From contig CP065003.1 of the NCBI GenBank assembly GCA_016700175.1, forward strand, positions 1,374,001-1,438,000: a stretch of 64,000 nucleotides of DNA, in the 5' to 3' direction. The position numbers were made by a program, and so were the translations under genes. The notes under the pieces were generated by a model. That model was given only the letters and a program-made list of their open reading frames with translations, did no database searches and was not told where the DNA came from. Positions 1 through 8,252 of the stretch are shown one piece after another (position 1 is the first letter of the stretch; each line of letters begins with the position of its first letter). This DNA is from Acidobacteriota bacterium (GTDB lineage: Bacteria; Acidobacteriota; Blastocatellia; Pyrinomonadales; Pyrinomonadaceae).

Positions 1-59
1 AGCAGCAGACCCGCGAGGAGCAGGCCTCCGGCAAGCTTTCTGAGATTGATCTTGTTCAT
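1..59 (-). CDS. 5' end of an exported protein (truncated by window edge)
   Basis: An ATG on the minus strand (codon at 57-59) opens a frame that runs off the window start. The 19 or so visible residues begin MNKINLRK and continue with a Leu/Ala/Gly-rich hydrophobic stretch, which is the n-region and h-region of a signal peptide. The mature protein lies outside the window, so its function cannot be judged. It lies downstream of mtnA on the same strand with a 59-base gap, so co-transcription is possible. The upstream GGAAAAACAG is only a weak ribosome-binding site. Confidence 0.5.
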   Translation of the reverse strand, partial: MNKINLRKLAGGLLLAGLL

Positions 60-118
60 AATCTGTTTTTCCGATGCCGGGACTCCGAACGGGTCCGGGA
101 CGAAAGAGGTGGTCTCTA

Positions 119-1165
119 CTATTCTTCGAACATCTTACGCAGGCTTTCCGTGTAAGGTTTTCGCGCTACGCCTTTTTCCGTGATGATCGCGTCGACAAGC
201 TCGTTCGGCGTAACGTCGAAGGCGTAATTCCCGACGCTGATACCTTCCGGAGCGAGCTGTATGTCCATTATGTGCGTGACCTCGCGGATGTCCCGCTCCT
301 CGATCGGGATGTCGTCGCCCGTCGGGCAGTTCATATCCACGGTCGAAAGCGGAGCCGCGACATAGAACGGGATCCCGTGCTGTTTCGCGAGCACCGCGAC
401 CATGTAGGTCCCGATCTTGTTCGCCACGTCGCCGTTCGCCGCGATCCTGTCCGATCCGACGACGACGGCGTTGACCCTGCCCTTTTTCATAACGTGGCCG
501 CTCTGATTGTCGGTTATCAGCGTTACGGGGATGTCGTCCTTCAGGAGCTCCCAGGCGGTAAGCCTGGCTCCCTGAAGGTACGGCCGTGTCTCGTCGGCGA
601 TCACGCTGACCTTCTTGCCCTGGTCCTTCGCGCCGCGGATGACCCCGAGCGCGGTTCCCCACACTCCTCCGGTCGCAAGCGCGCCGGCATTGCAGTGTGT
701 GAGGACAGAGGCCCCGTCTTCGAGCAACTCGCCGCCGAACTGGGCGATCAGACGCTGGGATTCGATGTCCTCCTCGTGGATGGCCTTCGATTCATCGATC
801 ATCGCTGCCTTGATGTCTGTGACCGAGGTGCCCGCGTCCTTCAGTTCCGCGAACTTCCGCTTCATACGGTCGATAGCCCAGAACAGGTTGATCGCCGTCG
901 GCCTCGTCTTCGAAAGCACTTCGCAGACGTAGTCCAGCTCTTCTTCAAGATCGTCCACGTTAGTGCCGACGAAATTCTTGAGGCCGAGCGCGATGCCGTA
1001 AGCGCAGGACACGCCGATCGCGGGCGCTCCGCGGATGACCATGTCGCGGATGCCGTCCGCCACGTCGTTGTAGGTCTTCAGCATCAGCCACGTCTCTTCA
1101 TTCGGCAGCAAACGCTGGTCGAGCATCCGCACACCTTCATCCGTCCATTCAACAGGTATGATCAT
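119..1165 (-). CDS. mtnA: S-methyl-5-thioribose-1-phosphate isomerase
   Basis: This cytoplasmic enzyme converts methylthioribose-1-phosphate to methylthioribulose-1-phosphate in the methionine salvage pathway. The 348-residue length is normal for the family. Family signatures are visible: RGAPAIGVSCAYG near the N-terminus, THCNAGALATGG with the catalytic Cys, and GSDRIAANGD with the catalytic Asp. The frame extends further upstream, but the ATG at 1165 is chosen because the conserved protein begins at MIIPVEW and AAAGGAAC lies just ahead as a ribosome-binding site. It is divergent from glgP. No other salvage gene is in the window. The fold is shared with eIF2B-type proteins and ribose-1,5-bisphosphate isomerase, but the motifs favour MtnA. 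Confidence 0.93.
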   Translation of the reverse strand: MIIPVEWTDEGVRMLDQRLLPNEETWLMLKTYNDVADGIRDMVIRGAPAIGVSCAYGIALGLKNFVGTNVDDLEEELDYVCEVLSKTRPTAINLFWAIDRMKRKFAELKDAGTSVTDIKAAMIDESKAIHEEDIESQRLIAQFGGELLEDGASVLTHCNAGALATGGVWGTALGVIRGAKDQGKKVSVIADETRPYLQGARLTAWELLKDDIPVTLITDNQSGHVMKKGRVNAVVVGSDRIAANGDVANKIGTYMVAVLAKQHGIPFYVAAPLSTVDMNCPTGDDIPIEERDIREVTHIMDIQLAPEGISVGNYAFDVTPNELVDAIITEKGVARKPYTESLRKMFEE

Positions 1166-1277
1166 TTTGCGATTGTTCCTTTGGTTATGAGAAGTTCGGC
1201 TTCGATAATACAGCCTGCGGGACAGACCGGGCAAACGAGGCGGAAAGGCCGCGGGTTTGATAGAGAGCGGCGAATGA

Positions 1278-1283
1278 ATTATA
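1278..1283 (-). promoter_or_regulatory. candidate -10 element for mtnA
   Basis: The minus strand reads a perfect TATAAT here, inside GAAATATAATTC. No good -35 hexamer is present at 16-18 bases. If used, it gives an mtnA leader of roughly 105 bases. The same 12-base context recurs upstream of the ECF sigma gene at 25.57 kb. Confidence 0.35.
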
Positions 1284-1340
1284 TTTCGATGTGCCCTCCA
1301 AAAGGGTGCCGACCGGCAAAACCAATCTGAAAACCAATAT

Positions 1341-3557
1341 ATGAGGGAATCTGAGGATCATCCCGCAGATATGCGTCCTGCAATGAGTCTGCGGCCCGAG
1401 CGAGGCTTTCGGGCCAATTTCGATTTCGACGTCCATCTTCCTCCTGCGATCGGCTTTCTGGACAGGCTTTCGCGCAACTTCTACTGGTCTTGGTGCGAAG
1501 ACGGCTCGGAAGTTTTCCGCGACCTCGCCCCGACGCTTTGGGACGAATGCGAGCAGAACCCGCGAGCTCTTCTCAGGCGCATCAGCGAGCTTGCGCTCTG
1601 GCAGAAGGCGGCGGAAAGGCTATATGTCGAACGCGTGCAACGGCTGGCAGCACGGTTCGGGGAATACGTATCCGCCGAACCCTTGAGGTTCGGAAAGATC
1701 TCCTCCGAGCACCCTGTCGCGTATTTCTGCGCCGAATACGGGGTCCACAATTCCCTTCCCATCTATTCCGGCGGCCTGGGAATACTCGCCGGCGACCACC
1801 TTAAATCGGCGAGCGATCTGAACGTCCCTCTTGTCGCGATCGGATTGATGTACCGCTACGGATACTTCCGGCAGAGGGTCGCGCACGACGGATGGCAGGA
1901 AGAATCGTATCGAAACGCGCTCGAGGACGATCTCGCTCTCGAGCCCGTTCTGGACAGCGAAGGAAGAAGGGTCCTGGTCTCCATTACGATGCGCGGAAGG
2001 CGGGTCCACGCGCAGGCCTGGCTTGCAAAAGTAGGTCGTATCAAACTCTACCTGCTGGATACCAACGTCGCGGTCAACGACGAGGTCGACAGGTTCGTCA
2101 CGGGCCACCTTTACGGCGGCGACACGGAGACGAGGATCGTGCAGGAAAAGATCCTTGGGATCGGAGGAATTCACCTGCTTCGAAGGCTCGGGATCGAGCC
2201 GTCGGTCTATCACCTCAACGAAGGCCACTCCGCGTTTCTTAATCTCGAACTCGCCCGGGAATTCCTCGCCGAAAACGAGAACCTTTCGTTCGAGGACGTC
2301 ATCCCGCTTGTCCGCGAGAAATGCGTGTTCACGACGCACACGCCGGTCGACGCCGGTAACGATTCGTTCCCTCCGGAACTGCTTGAAGAGTGCTTCGACG
2401 AAACGTACATCGAGTCCCTGAAGCTCGACAAGCAGGAACTGTTCGCGCTCGGCCGCACGGATCCCGACGATTCGTCCGAATGGTTCGGAATGACTCCGCT
2501 CGCGATCCGGCTCAGCCGCTCCTCGAACGGCGTCAGCGAGAAGCACGGCGAGGTCTCGAGGAACCTCTGGCTGCGCATGTTCCCCGGACTCGAAGACGCT
2601 TCCGAGGTCCCGATCGCGCACGTAACCAACGGTGTGCATCCCGCGACCTGGATCGCGCCTGCGCTGAAGGACCTGTACGCTTCAAAGATTGGCGTGCACT
2701 GGGAGAGCCTTTTGGCGGATCCTTCGGAATGGCGGAACGCGGTCGAGTCGATCCCGGACGAAGATGTCTGGCGAACCCATCAGCTTCTCAAGAACCTACT
2801 TATCTCTTATGTCCGCGACCGCACGTTTCGAAAGGACGCCGGACTCAAGCACACGATCCACGAGCACGAGGACACAAGGCGGCTGTTTGACGAGGACGTG
2901 CTCACAGTGGGATTCGCAAGGCGCATCGCGAAATACAAGCGCTGGGACCTGATACTTTACGATCTCGAACGCCTTCTCGCGCTCGTCGACGATCCCGAAC
3001 GGCCGGTCCAGTTCGTCTTCGCCGGCAAGGCGCATCCGCAGGACAACACCGCCAAGGCGATTCTCCAGAGGCTTATGAGTATCAATCACGATTCGAACTG
3101 GCAGGACCGCGCCGTGTTCATCGAGGATTACGACCAGGAGGTCGCGCGATACCTTGTGCGCGGCATCGACGTATGGATGAATGTTCCGCGCAGGCCGCTC
3201 GAGGCCTCCGGGACCAGCGGGCAGAAGGTCGCGATGAACGGGGGATTGAATTTTTCGGTTCTCGACGGCTGGTGGATCGAGGGATACAACGGCGGCAACG
3301 GATTCGCGATCGGCCCGCGCCACGAGGACGAGGCCGAAGATGATGAAACGAACGACGAAAATGACGCCGAATCGCTGTATTCGGTGCTCGAGAACGAGAT
3401 CGTTCCGGACTACTACGACCGCGACGAACAGGGACTTCCCTTCAAGTGGATCGCGAAGATGAAGGAGTCGGTCGCCTCGCTGACGCCCGAATTCAGCAGT
3501 GACAGAATGCTGCGGGATTACATTCGGGAGATCTACGACCCCGAACTTTCCGAATAG
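1341..3557 (+). CDS. glgP: alpha-glucan phosphorylase (GT35, DUF3417 type)
   Basis: It phosphorolyses glycogen or maltodextrin to glucose-1-phosphate in the cytoplasm. At 738 residues it matches the shorter GlgP type that carries an N-terminal DUF3417 region (about residues 25-130, with FYWSWCEDG). Phosphorylase motifs follow: EYGVHNSLPIYSGGLG, HLNEGHSAF, FTTHTPVDAGND, RRIAKYKRW, and EASGTSGQKVAMNGG, whose Lys is the pyridoxal-phosphate lysine. The acidic stretch near residue 670 (EDEAEDDETNDEND) is a low-complexity loop. The start is uncertain: ATGs at 1341, 1371 and 1383 are all in frame before the conserved domain and none has a strong ribosome-binding site. Confidence 0.93.
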   Translation: MRESEDHPADMRPAMSLRPERGFRANFDFDVHLPPAIGFLDRLSRNFYWSWCEDGSEVFRDLAPTLWDECEQNPRALLRRISELALWQKAAERLYVERVQRLAARFGEYVSAEPLRFGKISSEHPVAYFCAEYGVHNSLPIYSGGLGILAGDHLKSASDLNVPLVAIGLMYRYGYFRQRVAHDGWQEESYRNALEDDLALEPVLDSEGRRVLVSITMRGRRVHAQAWLAKVGRIKLYLLDTNVAVNDEVDRFVTGHLYGGDTETRIVQEKILGIGGIHLLRRLGIEPSVYHLNEGHSAFLNLELAREFLAENENLSFEDVIPLVREKCVFTTHTPVDAGNDSFPPELLEECFDETYIESLKLDKQELFALGRTDPDDSSEWFGMTPLAIRLSRSSNGVSEKHGEVSRNLWLRMFPGLEDASEVPIAHVTNGVHPATWIAPALKDLYASKIGVHWESLLADPSEWRNAVESIPDEDVWRTHQLLKNLLISYVRDRTFRKDAGLKHTIHEHEDTRRLFDEDVLTVGFARRIAKYKRWDLILYDLERLLALVDDPERPVQFVFAGKAHPQDNTAKAILQRLMSINHDSNWQDRAVFIEDYDQEVARYLVRGIDVWMNVPRRPLEASGTSGQKVAMNGGLNFSVLDGWWIEGYNGGNGFAIGPRHEDEAEDDETNDENDAESLYSVLENEIVPDYYDRDEQGLPFKWIAKMKESVASLTPEFSSDRMLRDYIREIYDPELSE

Positions 3558-3589
3558 CCCCCCGGCCGGACCGGCACGATCAGTTCGAT

Positions 3590-4303
3590 ATGCAGGAAAA
3601 CGAGTTCCGAACCGGCGTCATACGGCCGATCGAGTGTTACCGCGAAGGCTGGGAAGCGATCAAGCCGCATTACTGGCTGATCTTCGTCATCACCATCGTC
3701 GGGATCCTGATCGGCGCGTTCAGCCTGTACATCCTCCTCGGACCGATGGTCTGCGGAATCTTCTATTGCTACTTCCGCGCGCTCGACGGAGAGGATGTCT
3801 CGATCGAGCACCTGTTCCGGGGATTCCGGTACCTCTGGCCCAGCCTGTTCGTGACCGCGCTGATCATCGTGCCGGTCGTTGTCCTGATCGCGACGATCTA
3901 CGTCCCGCTCCTGCTCGCCACGCTTTCGGGGACGGTAATGACAGAGGACGAACTCTGGGCGATGCTCACGAGCACGATCGTGATCGAGTTCATAGTCGCG
4001 ATCGTGATGGTCTGTCTCCACACCTTGATAATGTTCTCGTTCCCTCTGATCGTGGACCGCGAGCTTTCGGCGTGGAAGTCGGTAACGGTCAGCGCCAGGG
4101 CGGTTCTGAAGAACCTGAAAGGAGTGACGGGGCTCTGGGCGGCGAGCTTTGTTGTTACAATTGTCGGATACTTGGCGCTTTGCGTGGGGCTCTATTTCGT
4201 GGTGCCGTTGATGCTCGCCGCGAACGTCGCGGCGTACCGAAAGGTATTTCCTAAGCCGCCCGCGAAAAGAAACGAGCCGCCGGCTCCCGAGGAGTACTTG
4301 TGA
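3590..4303 (+). CDS. multi-pass integral membrane protein, unknown function
   Basis: A 237-residue protein with a soluble N-terminus (about 25 residues) and four to six hydrophobic helices, at about residues 28-60, 83-115, 130-155 and 185-215. The C-terminus is hydrophilic and Pro/Lys-rich. A Tyr/Trp-containing segment before the first helix (CYREGWEAIKPHYW) resembles bacterial DUF975-type or glycerophosphodiester-phosphodiesterase membrane-domain proteins, but I cannot assign a family. It starts 32 bases after glgP and its stop codon overlaps the GTG start of the DUF971 gene, so the two are translationally linked. Confidence 0.75.
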   Translation: MQENEFRTGVIRPIECYREGWEAIKPHYWLIFVITIVGILIGAFSLYILLGPMVCGIFYCYFRALDGEDVSIEHLFRGFRYLWPSLFVTALIIVPVVVLIATIYVPLLLATLSGTVMTEDELWAMLTSTIVIEFIVAIVMVCLHTLIMFSFPLIVDRELSAWKSVTVSARAVLKNLKGVTGLWAASFVVTIVGYLALCVGLYFVVPLMLAANVAAYRKVFPKPPAKRNEPPAPEEYL

Positions 4304-4599
4304 TCGAACCTCTGAAGATAATCGACGAAGGCGAACACGCGGTCACGATCGAATGGTCGGATTCGACCGAGAACACTTACGAGGCGCGCGACCTCAGGCT
4401 CGCCTGCCCGTGCGCGGGATGCATCAACGAATGGACCGGCGAGAAGATGCTGAAGAACGAATCGGTCCCCGGGGACGTATCGATCTCTCACATTTCCGTC
4501 GTCGGCCGCTATGCATTGAACTTCCACTTCAGCGACGGACACGAAACGGGAATATTCAGTTTTAGGTATCTGAAGGAATTGGCGGATCAGAAGCGATAA
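4300..4599 (+). CDS. DUF971 (GBBH-like N-terminal domain) protein
   Basis: A 99-residue single-domain protein that fits DUF971, the domain also found at the N-terminus of gamma-butyrobetaine hydroxylase. Typical features are RDLRLACPCAGC, NEWTGEKML, VGRYALNFHFSDGH and GIFSFRYLKEL. The domain has been linked to iron-sulphur cluster carriers in other bacteria, but the role here is not shown by the sequence. GTG at 4300 is the start: it overlaps the preceding TGA as GTGA and has GAGGAG five bases upstream. Confidence 0.85.
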   Translation: MIEPLKIIDEGEHAVTIEWSDSTENTYEARDLRLACPCAGCINEWTGEKMLKNESVPGDVSISHISVVGRYALNFHFSDGHETGIFSFRYLKELADQKR

Positions 4600-4618
4600 G
4601 GGGTTACAATAGTTTCCG

Positions 4619-4891
4619 ATGAACGAAAGAGACATTTTTGACGAGCGGCAGGAACTGAAGACGGCGAACTACTCCTGCCCGTTTTGCGGCCAGAGGAACG
4701 ACTACAAGGTCCGTTGGCTGAAGCGCACGAAGAAACGCAATGCCCCCGGAAGGCTCAGCGAGCATGAAAGGAAGCAGTTCGAGAAATCCAGGGACTACAT
4801 GGTCCGGATCGACGATCAGCTTATGTGCGCGAACGACCGGTGCCGCAGGCGGTTCGAGATACCGTCTTCTCAATCCGTCGTGTTCATTTAG
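4619..4891 (+). CDS. small zinc-ribbon protein, unknown function
   Basis: A 90-residue protein with one CPFC knuckle (about residues 20-23) and a second Cys pair spaced CANDRC (about residues 70-75), consistent with one zinc site. The linker is Lys/Arg-rich. It lies 19 bases after the DUF971 gene with AAGGGG upstream as a plausible ribosome-binding site, so it probably belongs to the same transcript. No catalytic motif is visible. It could be a nucleic-acid-binding or chaperone-like adaptor, but that is a guess. Confidence 0.7.
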   Translation: MNERDIFDERQELKTANYSCPFCGQRNDYKVRWLKRTKKRNAPGRLSEHERKQFEKSRDYMVRIDDQLMCANDRCRRRFEIPSSQSVVFI

Positions 4892-4987
4892 GACGTTTCG
4901 GCGCGGTGTTTCGTGAATCGCCCGCCTCCCTCCGGATTGTGATATCCTACGGGTGAACCCCCAGCAAATTCAGGAGGACAATGGGCG

Positions 4988-5371
4988 ATGAAAGGCCGCG
5001 AACTTGAATTCTACGGCGACGAGCCGGCTCCGGACGAAGAGATCCAGGAGTTCATCGAAGAAGAAATCCTCCACGCTCCCCAGGCGCCTCACGAACTGGA
5101 GGAAAGACTCCTCGAACATCATTCCACATCCCCCGCGGATTCCGGCGGCGACATCGACGCCGAATGGGAAGACGCGAACGACAGCGGCGCCGAGGCCGTC
5201 TTCGGCCATAACCCGACCCCCGATCAGTCCGACGTCGAAGAGAACGCCCACGCGATGGGGATCAACTTCGAGGACAATGAGCCATTGGATTTTGAAGGGA
5301 AGATCGACAAGCGCGACAAGGACAGGTTCGAGATGAAGGAATGGTCGAAAGGCCGTTCGAAGTCGATATGA
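4988..5371 (+). CDS. acidic DUF6335-like protein
   Basis: A 127-residue, strongly acidic soluble protein. The motifs GGDIDAEWEDAN, NPTPDQSDVEENAHAMG and DNEPLDFEGKIDKRD resemble the DUF6335 family known mainly from cyanobacteria; the family call is from memory. No signal peptide or membrane segment is seen. Of two nearby ATGs, 4981 gives only a few codons, while 4988 gives the full frame and has AGGAGG ten bases upstream. Function is unknown. Confidence 0.75.
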   Translation: MKGRELEFYGDEPAPDEEIQEFIEEEILHAPQAPHELEERLLEHHSTSPADSGGDIDAEWEDANDSGAEAVFGHNPTPDQSDVEENAHAMGINFEDNEPLDFEGKIDKRDKDRFEMKEWSKGRSKSI

Positions 5372-5410
5372 GGTTCAATGTTCAACTGTCATTGATCATC
5401 GATCAATGAA

Positions 5411-5438
5411 ATCGGAAACCGGAGCGCAAGCGACGGGC
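5411..5438 (-). repeat. GC hairpin element, inverted copy
   Basis: Reading the minus strand, this is a 27-of-28 match to the element at 7102-7129 and 18742-18769. The core CCCGTCGCTTGCGCTCCGG can fold into a short imperfect hairpin (CCCG with CGG/CGGG). It is followed on the minus strand by ATTTCATTG-type sequence, as in the 18.8 kb copy. Confidence 0.75.
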
Positions 5439-5839
5439 CCTTCATTGACCGATGAGAAGTCGCGCAGCGACCGGCCCTCCCTACCCTTTGTGAATTGACC
5501 ATTGCGCAATTATCCATTGACGCGACCAACGTCCGAATCGCCTCTCCGACCTCTGCGGTTAACACCCCGACAATCTTAAGCCTATCGTACATCCGTTTAG
5601 AGCAGCCCTCCGGGCTGCGTTGAGCGCGAAGCGCGAACACTGGGAGGCGTCGTGACTCAAGGCAGAAACGCGACCGTCAGGGAGCGTGCCGCTCAGCTTT
5701 GTGATACTCCGAGAGTGAGCAAGGGCTACCTCGAAGCAGTTCCAAGTTCAAGGTTCAAAGGAGAATCCGGAAGGTACCGCTTCGGATCGCGCAATCGCTT
5801 CGCGACTTTTCATTGGGCAATGATCAGTGAACGTGCCGC

Positions 5840-5996
5840 CGCTGCGCGGGTTACAGATATTTGGCTCCTAACGGAGCCGGAGATCTCGGACGGGGCGCGC
5901 TGCTATTAACATTGCGCGCCGATGGCGCTCTTCAATGGTCATTGCTGGTTGGCCAACGATTTTTCTCCACTGAAGCGGCTGAGACCTAATTTTGGG
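5840..5996 (+). repeat. left copy of an approximately 150-base direct repeat
   Basis: This segment aligns by eye with 6725-6867 in the same orientation. It is closely matched over the first 95 or so bases, including the shared block GGAGCCGGAGATCTCGGACG, and shares a GAAGCGGCT hairpin arm and TTTGGG near the far end. The two copies flank the lipoprotein gene at 6015-6614. Confidence 0.7.
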
Positions 5997-6014
5997 TAGT
6001 CGTCTCCCGCTAAC

Positions 6015-6614
6015 TTATCCCCCTTCCACAACAACGTAAGAATCCCCACTCATATATACAAAAACTGCTCCTCCATCAAAGAAGAATCCAATCGACTCTG
6101 CCAAAGGCGGCTTCGTCCTAAACAAATCTTTGAAACGCGGCGAAGGCGAAATGCTCTGAGTATTTTCTCTGTCAAGTGCATCCCATCGATGTGTCACGAA
6201 GTCAACATTTGGAAACGTGCTAAGGAAGTTCGCCTTCGTCGAACCGCCCCCAATCAGGAAAGGTTCTTTAGAGTCACTGCACAACAAAACACCCTTAATC
6301 CCTTTCTTCGGTTCCTTAACCAACACGGCAACGTCGAGCACTTCTGTATTGTCGAGATTAAGTCGAAGATAGAATGGATTAACGGTTCGCAGAGACTCAA
6401 TTCGTAGAGTTTTCTGGCTGGCTTTGAGACACTCTCTCACAATTCCTGAAGTCCATTCTTCATCTTGACTGAGAGTTCCATTTGTTTCGGACTCAGCCTT
6501 AACCGGTGTCTCAAGAGCTGACGCCGGCTGGGGACGCATCACTTTAGCGCAACCGCTTAATGACCACGGTACAAACCAAAAGGCCAATGAGAATATCGCC
6601 AAAATCCATTTCAT
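6015..6614 (-). CDS. putative lipoprotein of unknown function
   Basis: A 199-residue protein with a hydrophobic N-terminus ending in the lipobox LSGC (Cys22), so it is probably lipid-anchored after signal peptidase II cleavage. The mature part is mixed alpha/beta with no recognised domain; one stretch (FYLRLNLDNTEVLDVAVLV) suggests a beta-rich fold. Base composition is visibly more AT-rich than the surrounding genes, and the gene is bracketed by the direct repeats 5840-5996 and 6725-6867, so recent acquisition is plausible. No operon partner is present. Confidence 0.65.
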   Translation of the reverse strand: MKWILAIFSLAFWFVPWSLSGCAKVMRPQPASALETPVKAESETNGTLSQDEEWTSGIVRECLKASQKTLRIESLRTVNPFYLRLNLDNTEVLDVAVLVKEPKKGIKGVLLCSDSKEPFLIGGGSTKANFLSTFPNVDFVTHRWDALDRENTQSISPSPRFKDLFRTKPPLAESIGFFFDGGAVFVYMSGDSYVVVEGG

Positions 6615-6724
6615 TTGTTTCCTCGTAATTCGCGACTAAATCTCCACAAATGGCCGTTGGTATGTCGCCGCTACGCGACTAGAAAATCTGGTTGGCACTC
6701 CTCCCAAGGCTAAGAGCAGGTTGT

Positions 6725-6867
6725 CGCTGCGAGGGCTACAGACATTTGGCTCCTTCGGAGCCGGAGATCTCGGACGGGTCTCGTTGCTATTAGCATTGCG
6801 CGCCGATGGCGCTGTTCGTTGGTCAATGATCGTGTCGCCGCTGAAGCGGCTCAAGATACTTTGGGGA
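6725..6867 (+). repeat. right copy of the approximately 150-base direct repeat
   Basis: It pairs with 5840-5996. It contains the hairpin GGCTCCTTCGGAGCC, the conserved GGAGATCTCGGACGGG block and CATTGCGCGCCGATGGCGCT, and ends in CCGCTGAAGCGGCT. In one frame both copies end in a similar short peptide (EPEISDG-RCY then stop), but an indel disrupts frame continuity between them. Confidence 0.7.
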
Positions 6868-7070
6868 GGGTGCCGTTCCCCGGTCTGAAGACCGGGGCTG
6901 AGATACGGCCGTCCCTTCGGGACGCGTCCCGCATCGACGGGTCGCCAAAGAATCCGGGGGAGGAAAAGTGTCCCCATCTTGTCTCTGCGCTCTCTGTGTG
7001 CTCTGCGGTATGGTTTTCGCCCGGTTCGCGCGTTGCGCTCAATGCCCGCGGGACGCGGGCGCTCCGATCT

Positions 7071-7129
7071 GCCCGTCGCTTGCGCTGCGGGTCGTGTCTA
7101 TGCCCGTCGCTTGCGCTCCGGGTTCCGAT
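7071..7129 (+). repeat. GC hairpin element, two tandem copies
   Basis: The copy at 7071-7091 differs by one base from the core of the copy at 7099-7129. The second copy is identical over 31 bases to 18739-18769, more than 11 kb away. The tandem copies end nine bases before the stop codon of the isoaspartyl peptidase gene. Confidence 0.85.
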
Positions 7130-7137
7130 CTTATTGA

Positions 7138-8205
7138 TCATTGCTGCTTGTAGATCTCCACGACCGGCTTGCCTTCCTTGTCGATGTACGCGCGGTACAT
7201 TCCCTCTGAATTGAACGAAATGCCGATGTTCCCGAACTTGTCGATCGCGATCACGCCGCCGTCGCCGCCCGCTTTCTGAAGCTTCTGCTGAATCACGGTA
7301 TCGGCCGCCTGCTGGACCGGAAGCGCCCTGTATTCCATAAGCGAAGCGATGTCGCGGGCGACCGTCAGCCGGATAAAGAACTCGCCCCAGCCGGTCGCCG
7401 AGACCGCGCACGTCGCGTTGTCCGCGTATGTCCCGGCTCCGATCACAGGCACGTCGCCGACGCGCCCGTATTTCTTGTAGGTCATTCCGCCGGTCGATGT
7501 CCCGGAAGCGAGGTTTCCGTCCTTGTCGAGCGCAACAGCCCCGACGGTGCCGAACCTGTTCTCGGCGAGTTCCCTGGTCACGGACGCTGAACCTTCCTTC
7601 TTCGCCTTATCCTGTTCTTCCTTGATTATCCTCTGGAGCGAATCCCAGCGGCGCTGTGTGAAGAAATACTTCGGATCGACAAGCTCGATCTTCTGCTCTT
7701 CGGCGAATTTCTCCGCGCCTTCGCCGATCATCATCACGTGCGGCGACTTCTCCATCACGGCACGCGCAAGCGTGATCGGGTTCTTCACGCGATGGAGCCC
7801 GGCCACCGCACCCGCGTTCAGGGACTTCCCGTCCATTATCGACGCGTCGAGCTCGTTCTTTCCGTCGGCCGTGAACACGGCTCCCTTGCCGGCGTTGAAG
7901 AGCGGCGAGTCCTCCATTATCCGGATCGCGATCTCGATCGCGTCGAGCCCGGATTTCCCTTCCTTGAGCGCTTTGTAGCCGGCAAGCACTGCTTCCTCCA
8001 GCTTCGCGCGGTATTCCTTCTCCTGTTCCGGAGTCAGGCTTCCCCGCGTGATGACGCCCGCGCCGCCGTGGATCACGAATCCGAGCCTGGGGTTCTGGGG
8101 CGATTGAAGCTGAAGTACTCCGGGGCGGCCGGTCTTCTGCGCGGTCACGACAATCGGGACCGCGAGAAGGGCGATGACGACGAGAAGAGAGGCAAATCTT
8201 TTCAT
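7138..8205 (-). CDS. exported isoaspartyl peptidase/L-asparaginase (Ntn hydrolase)
   Basis: A family T2 threonine peptidase that removes N-terminal isoaspartyl residues or hydrolyses asparagine and self-cleaves into two subunits. The 355-residue precursor has a signal peptide (residues 1-22, ending VVTAQ), so it acts in the periplasm or outside the cell. Family motifs are HGGAGVI near residue 47, GTVGAVALD with the predicted nucleophile Thr at the start of the beta subunit, and GTSTGGMTYKKYGRVGD with VPVIGAGTYAD, the substrate loop. It is in the same orientation as the peroxiredoxin gene 47 bases upstream. Its 3' end abuts the repeat island. Confidence 0.9.
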   Translation of the reverse strand: MKRFASLLVVIALLAVPIVVTAQKTGRPGVLQLQSPQNPRLGFVIHGGAGVITRGSLTPEQEKEYRAKLEEAVLAGYKALKEGKSGLDAIEIAIRIMEDSPLFNAGKGAVFTADGKNELDASIMDGKSLNAGAVAGLHRVKNPITLARAVMEKSPHVMMIGEGAEKFAEEQKIELVDPKYFFTQRRWDSLQRIIKEEQDKAKKEGSASVTRELAENRFGTVGAVALDKDGNLASGTSTGGMTYKKYGRVGDVPVIGAGTYADNATCAVSATGWGEFFIRLTVARDIASLMEYRALPVQQAADTVIQQKLQKAGGDGGVIAIDKFGNIGISFNSEGMYRAYIDKEGKPVVEIYKQQ

Positions 8206-8252
8206 ATGGAGCTCCGTGAAAACTCCTGAAAGATTACCACAAACGCGCGGGC

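Larger units (their letters stand above)
5372..6014. other. gene-poor repeat island, left part
   Basis: These 643 bases contain no convincing gene. They are built from short hairpins and degenerate repeats: an inverted copy of the GC hairpin element (5411-5438), CCATTG/CAATGG-type motifs (5393-5407 and 5484-5520), a hairpin following GTTTAGAGC (5595-5615), a CGCGAAGCGCG palindrome (about 5625), and the left copy of a repeat of about 150 bases (5840-5996). The frame at 5652-5909 has repetitive composition and no family resemblance, so it is not called as a gene. Confidence 0.6.
6615..7137. other. gene-poor repeat island, right part
   Basis: These 523 bases hold no credible gene. They carry a TCGCCGCTACGCGA hairpin (about 6663-6680), the right copy of the direct repeat (6725-6867), the hairpins CCCCGGTCTGAAGACCGGGG (6878-6897) and CGTCCCTTCGGGACG (6910-6924), a nonamer array with CTCTGNGNN units (6983-7009), a CCCGCGGGACGCGGG hairpin (about 7044), and two copies of the GC hairpin element (7071-7129). 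Confidence 0.6.

Noticed and set aside
74..1330. Long open frame on the plus strand opposite mtnA
   Set aside because: It is a shadow of mtnA on the other strand: composition is Arg/Asp/Val-rich with no family motif, and mtnA has clear catalytic motifs.
5652..5909. 85-codon frame in the repeat island
   Set aside because: It is made partly of the direct repeat, has no ribosome-binding site and no family resemblance; the matching frame in the other repeat copy is interrupted by an indel.
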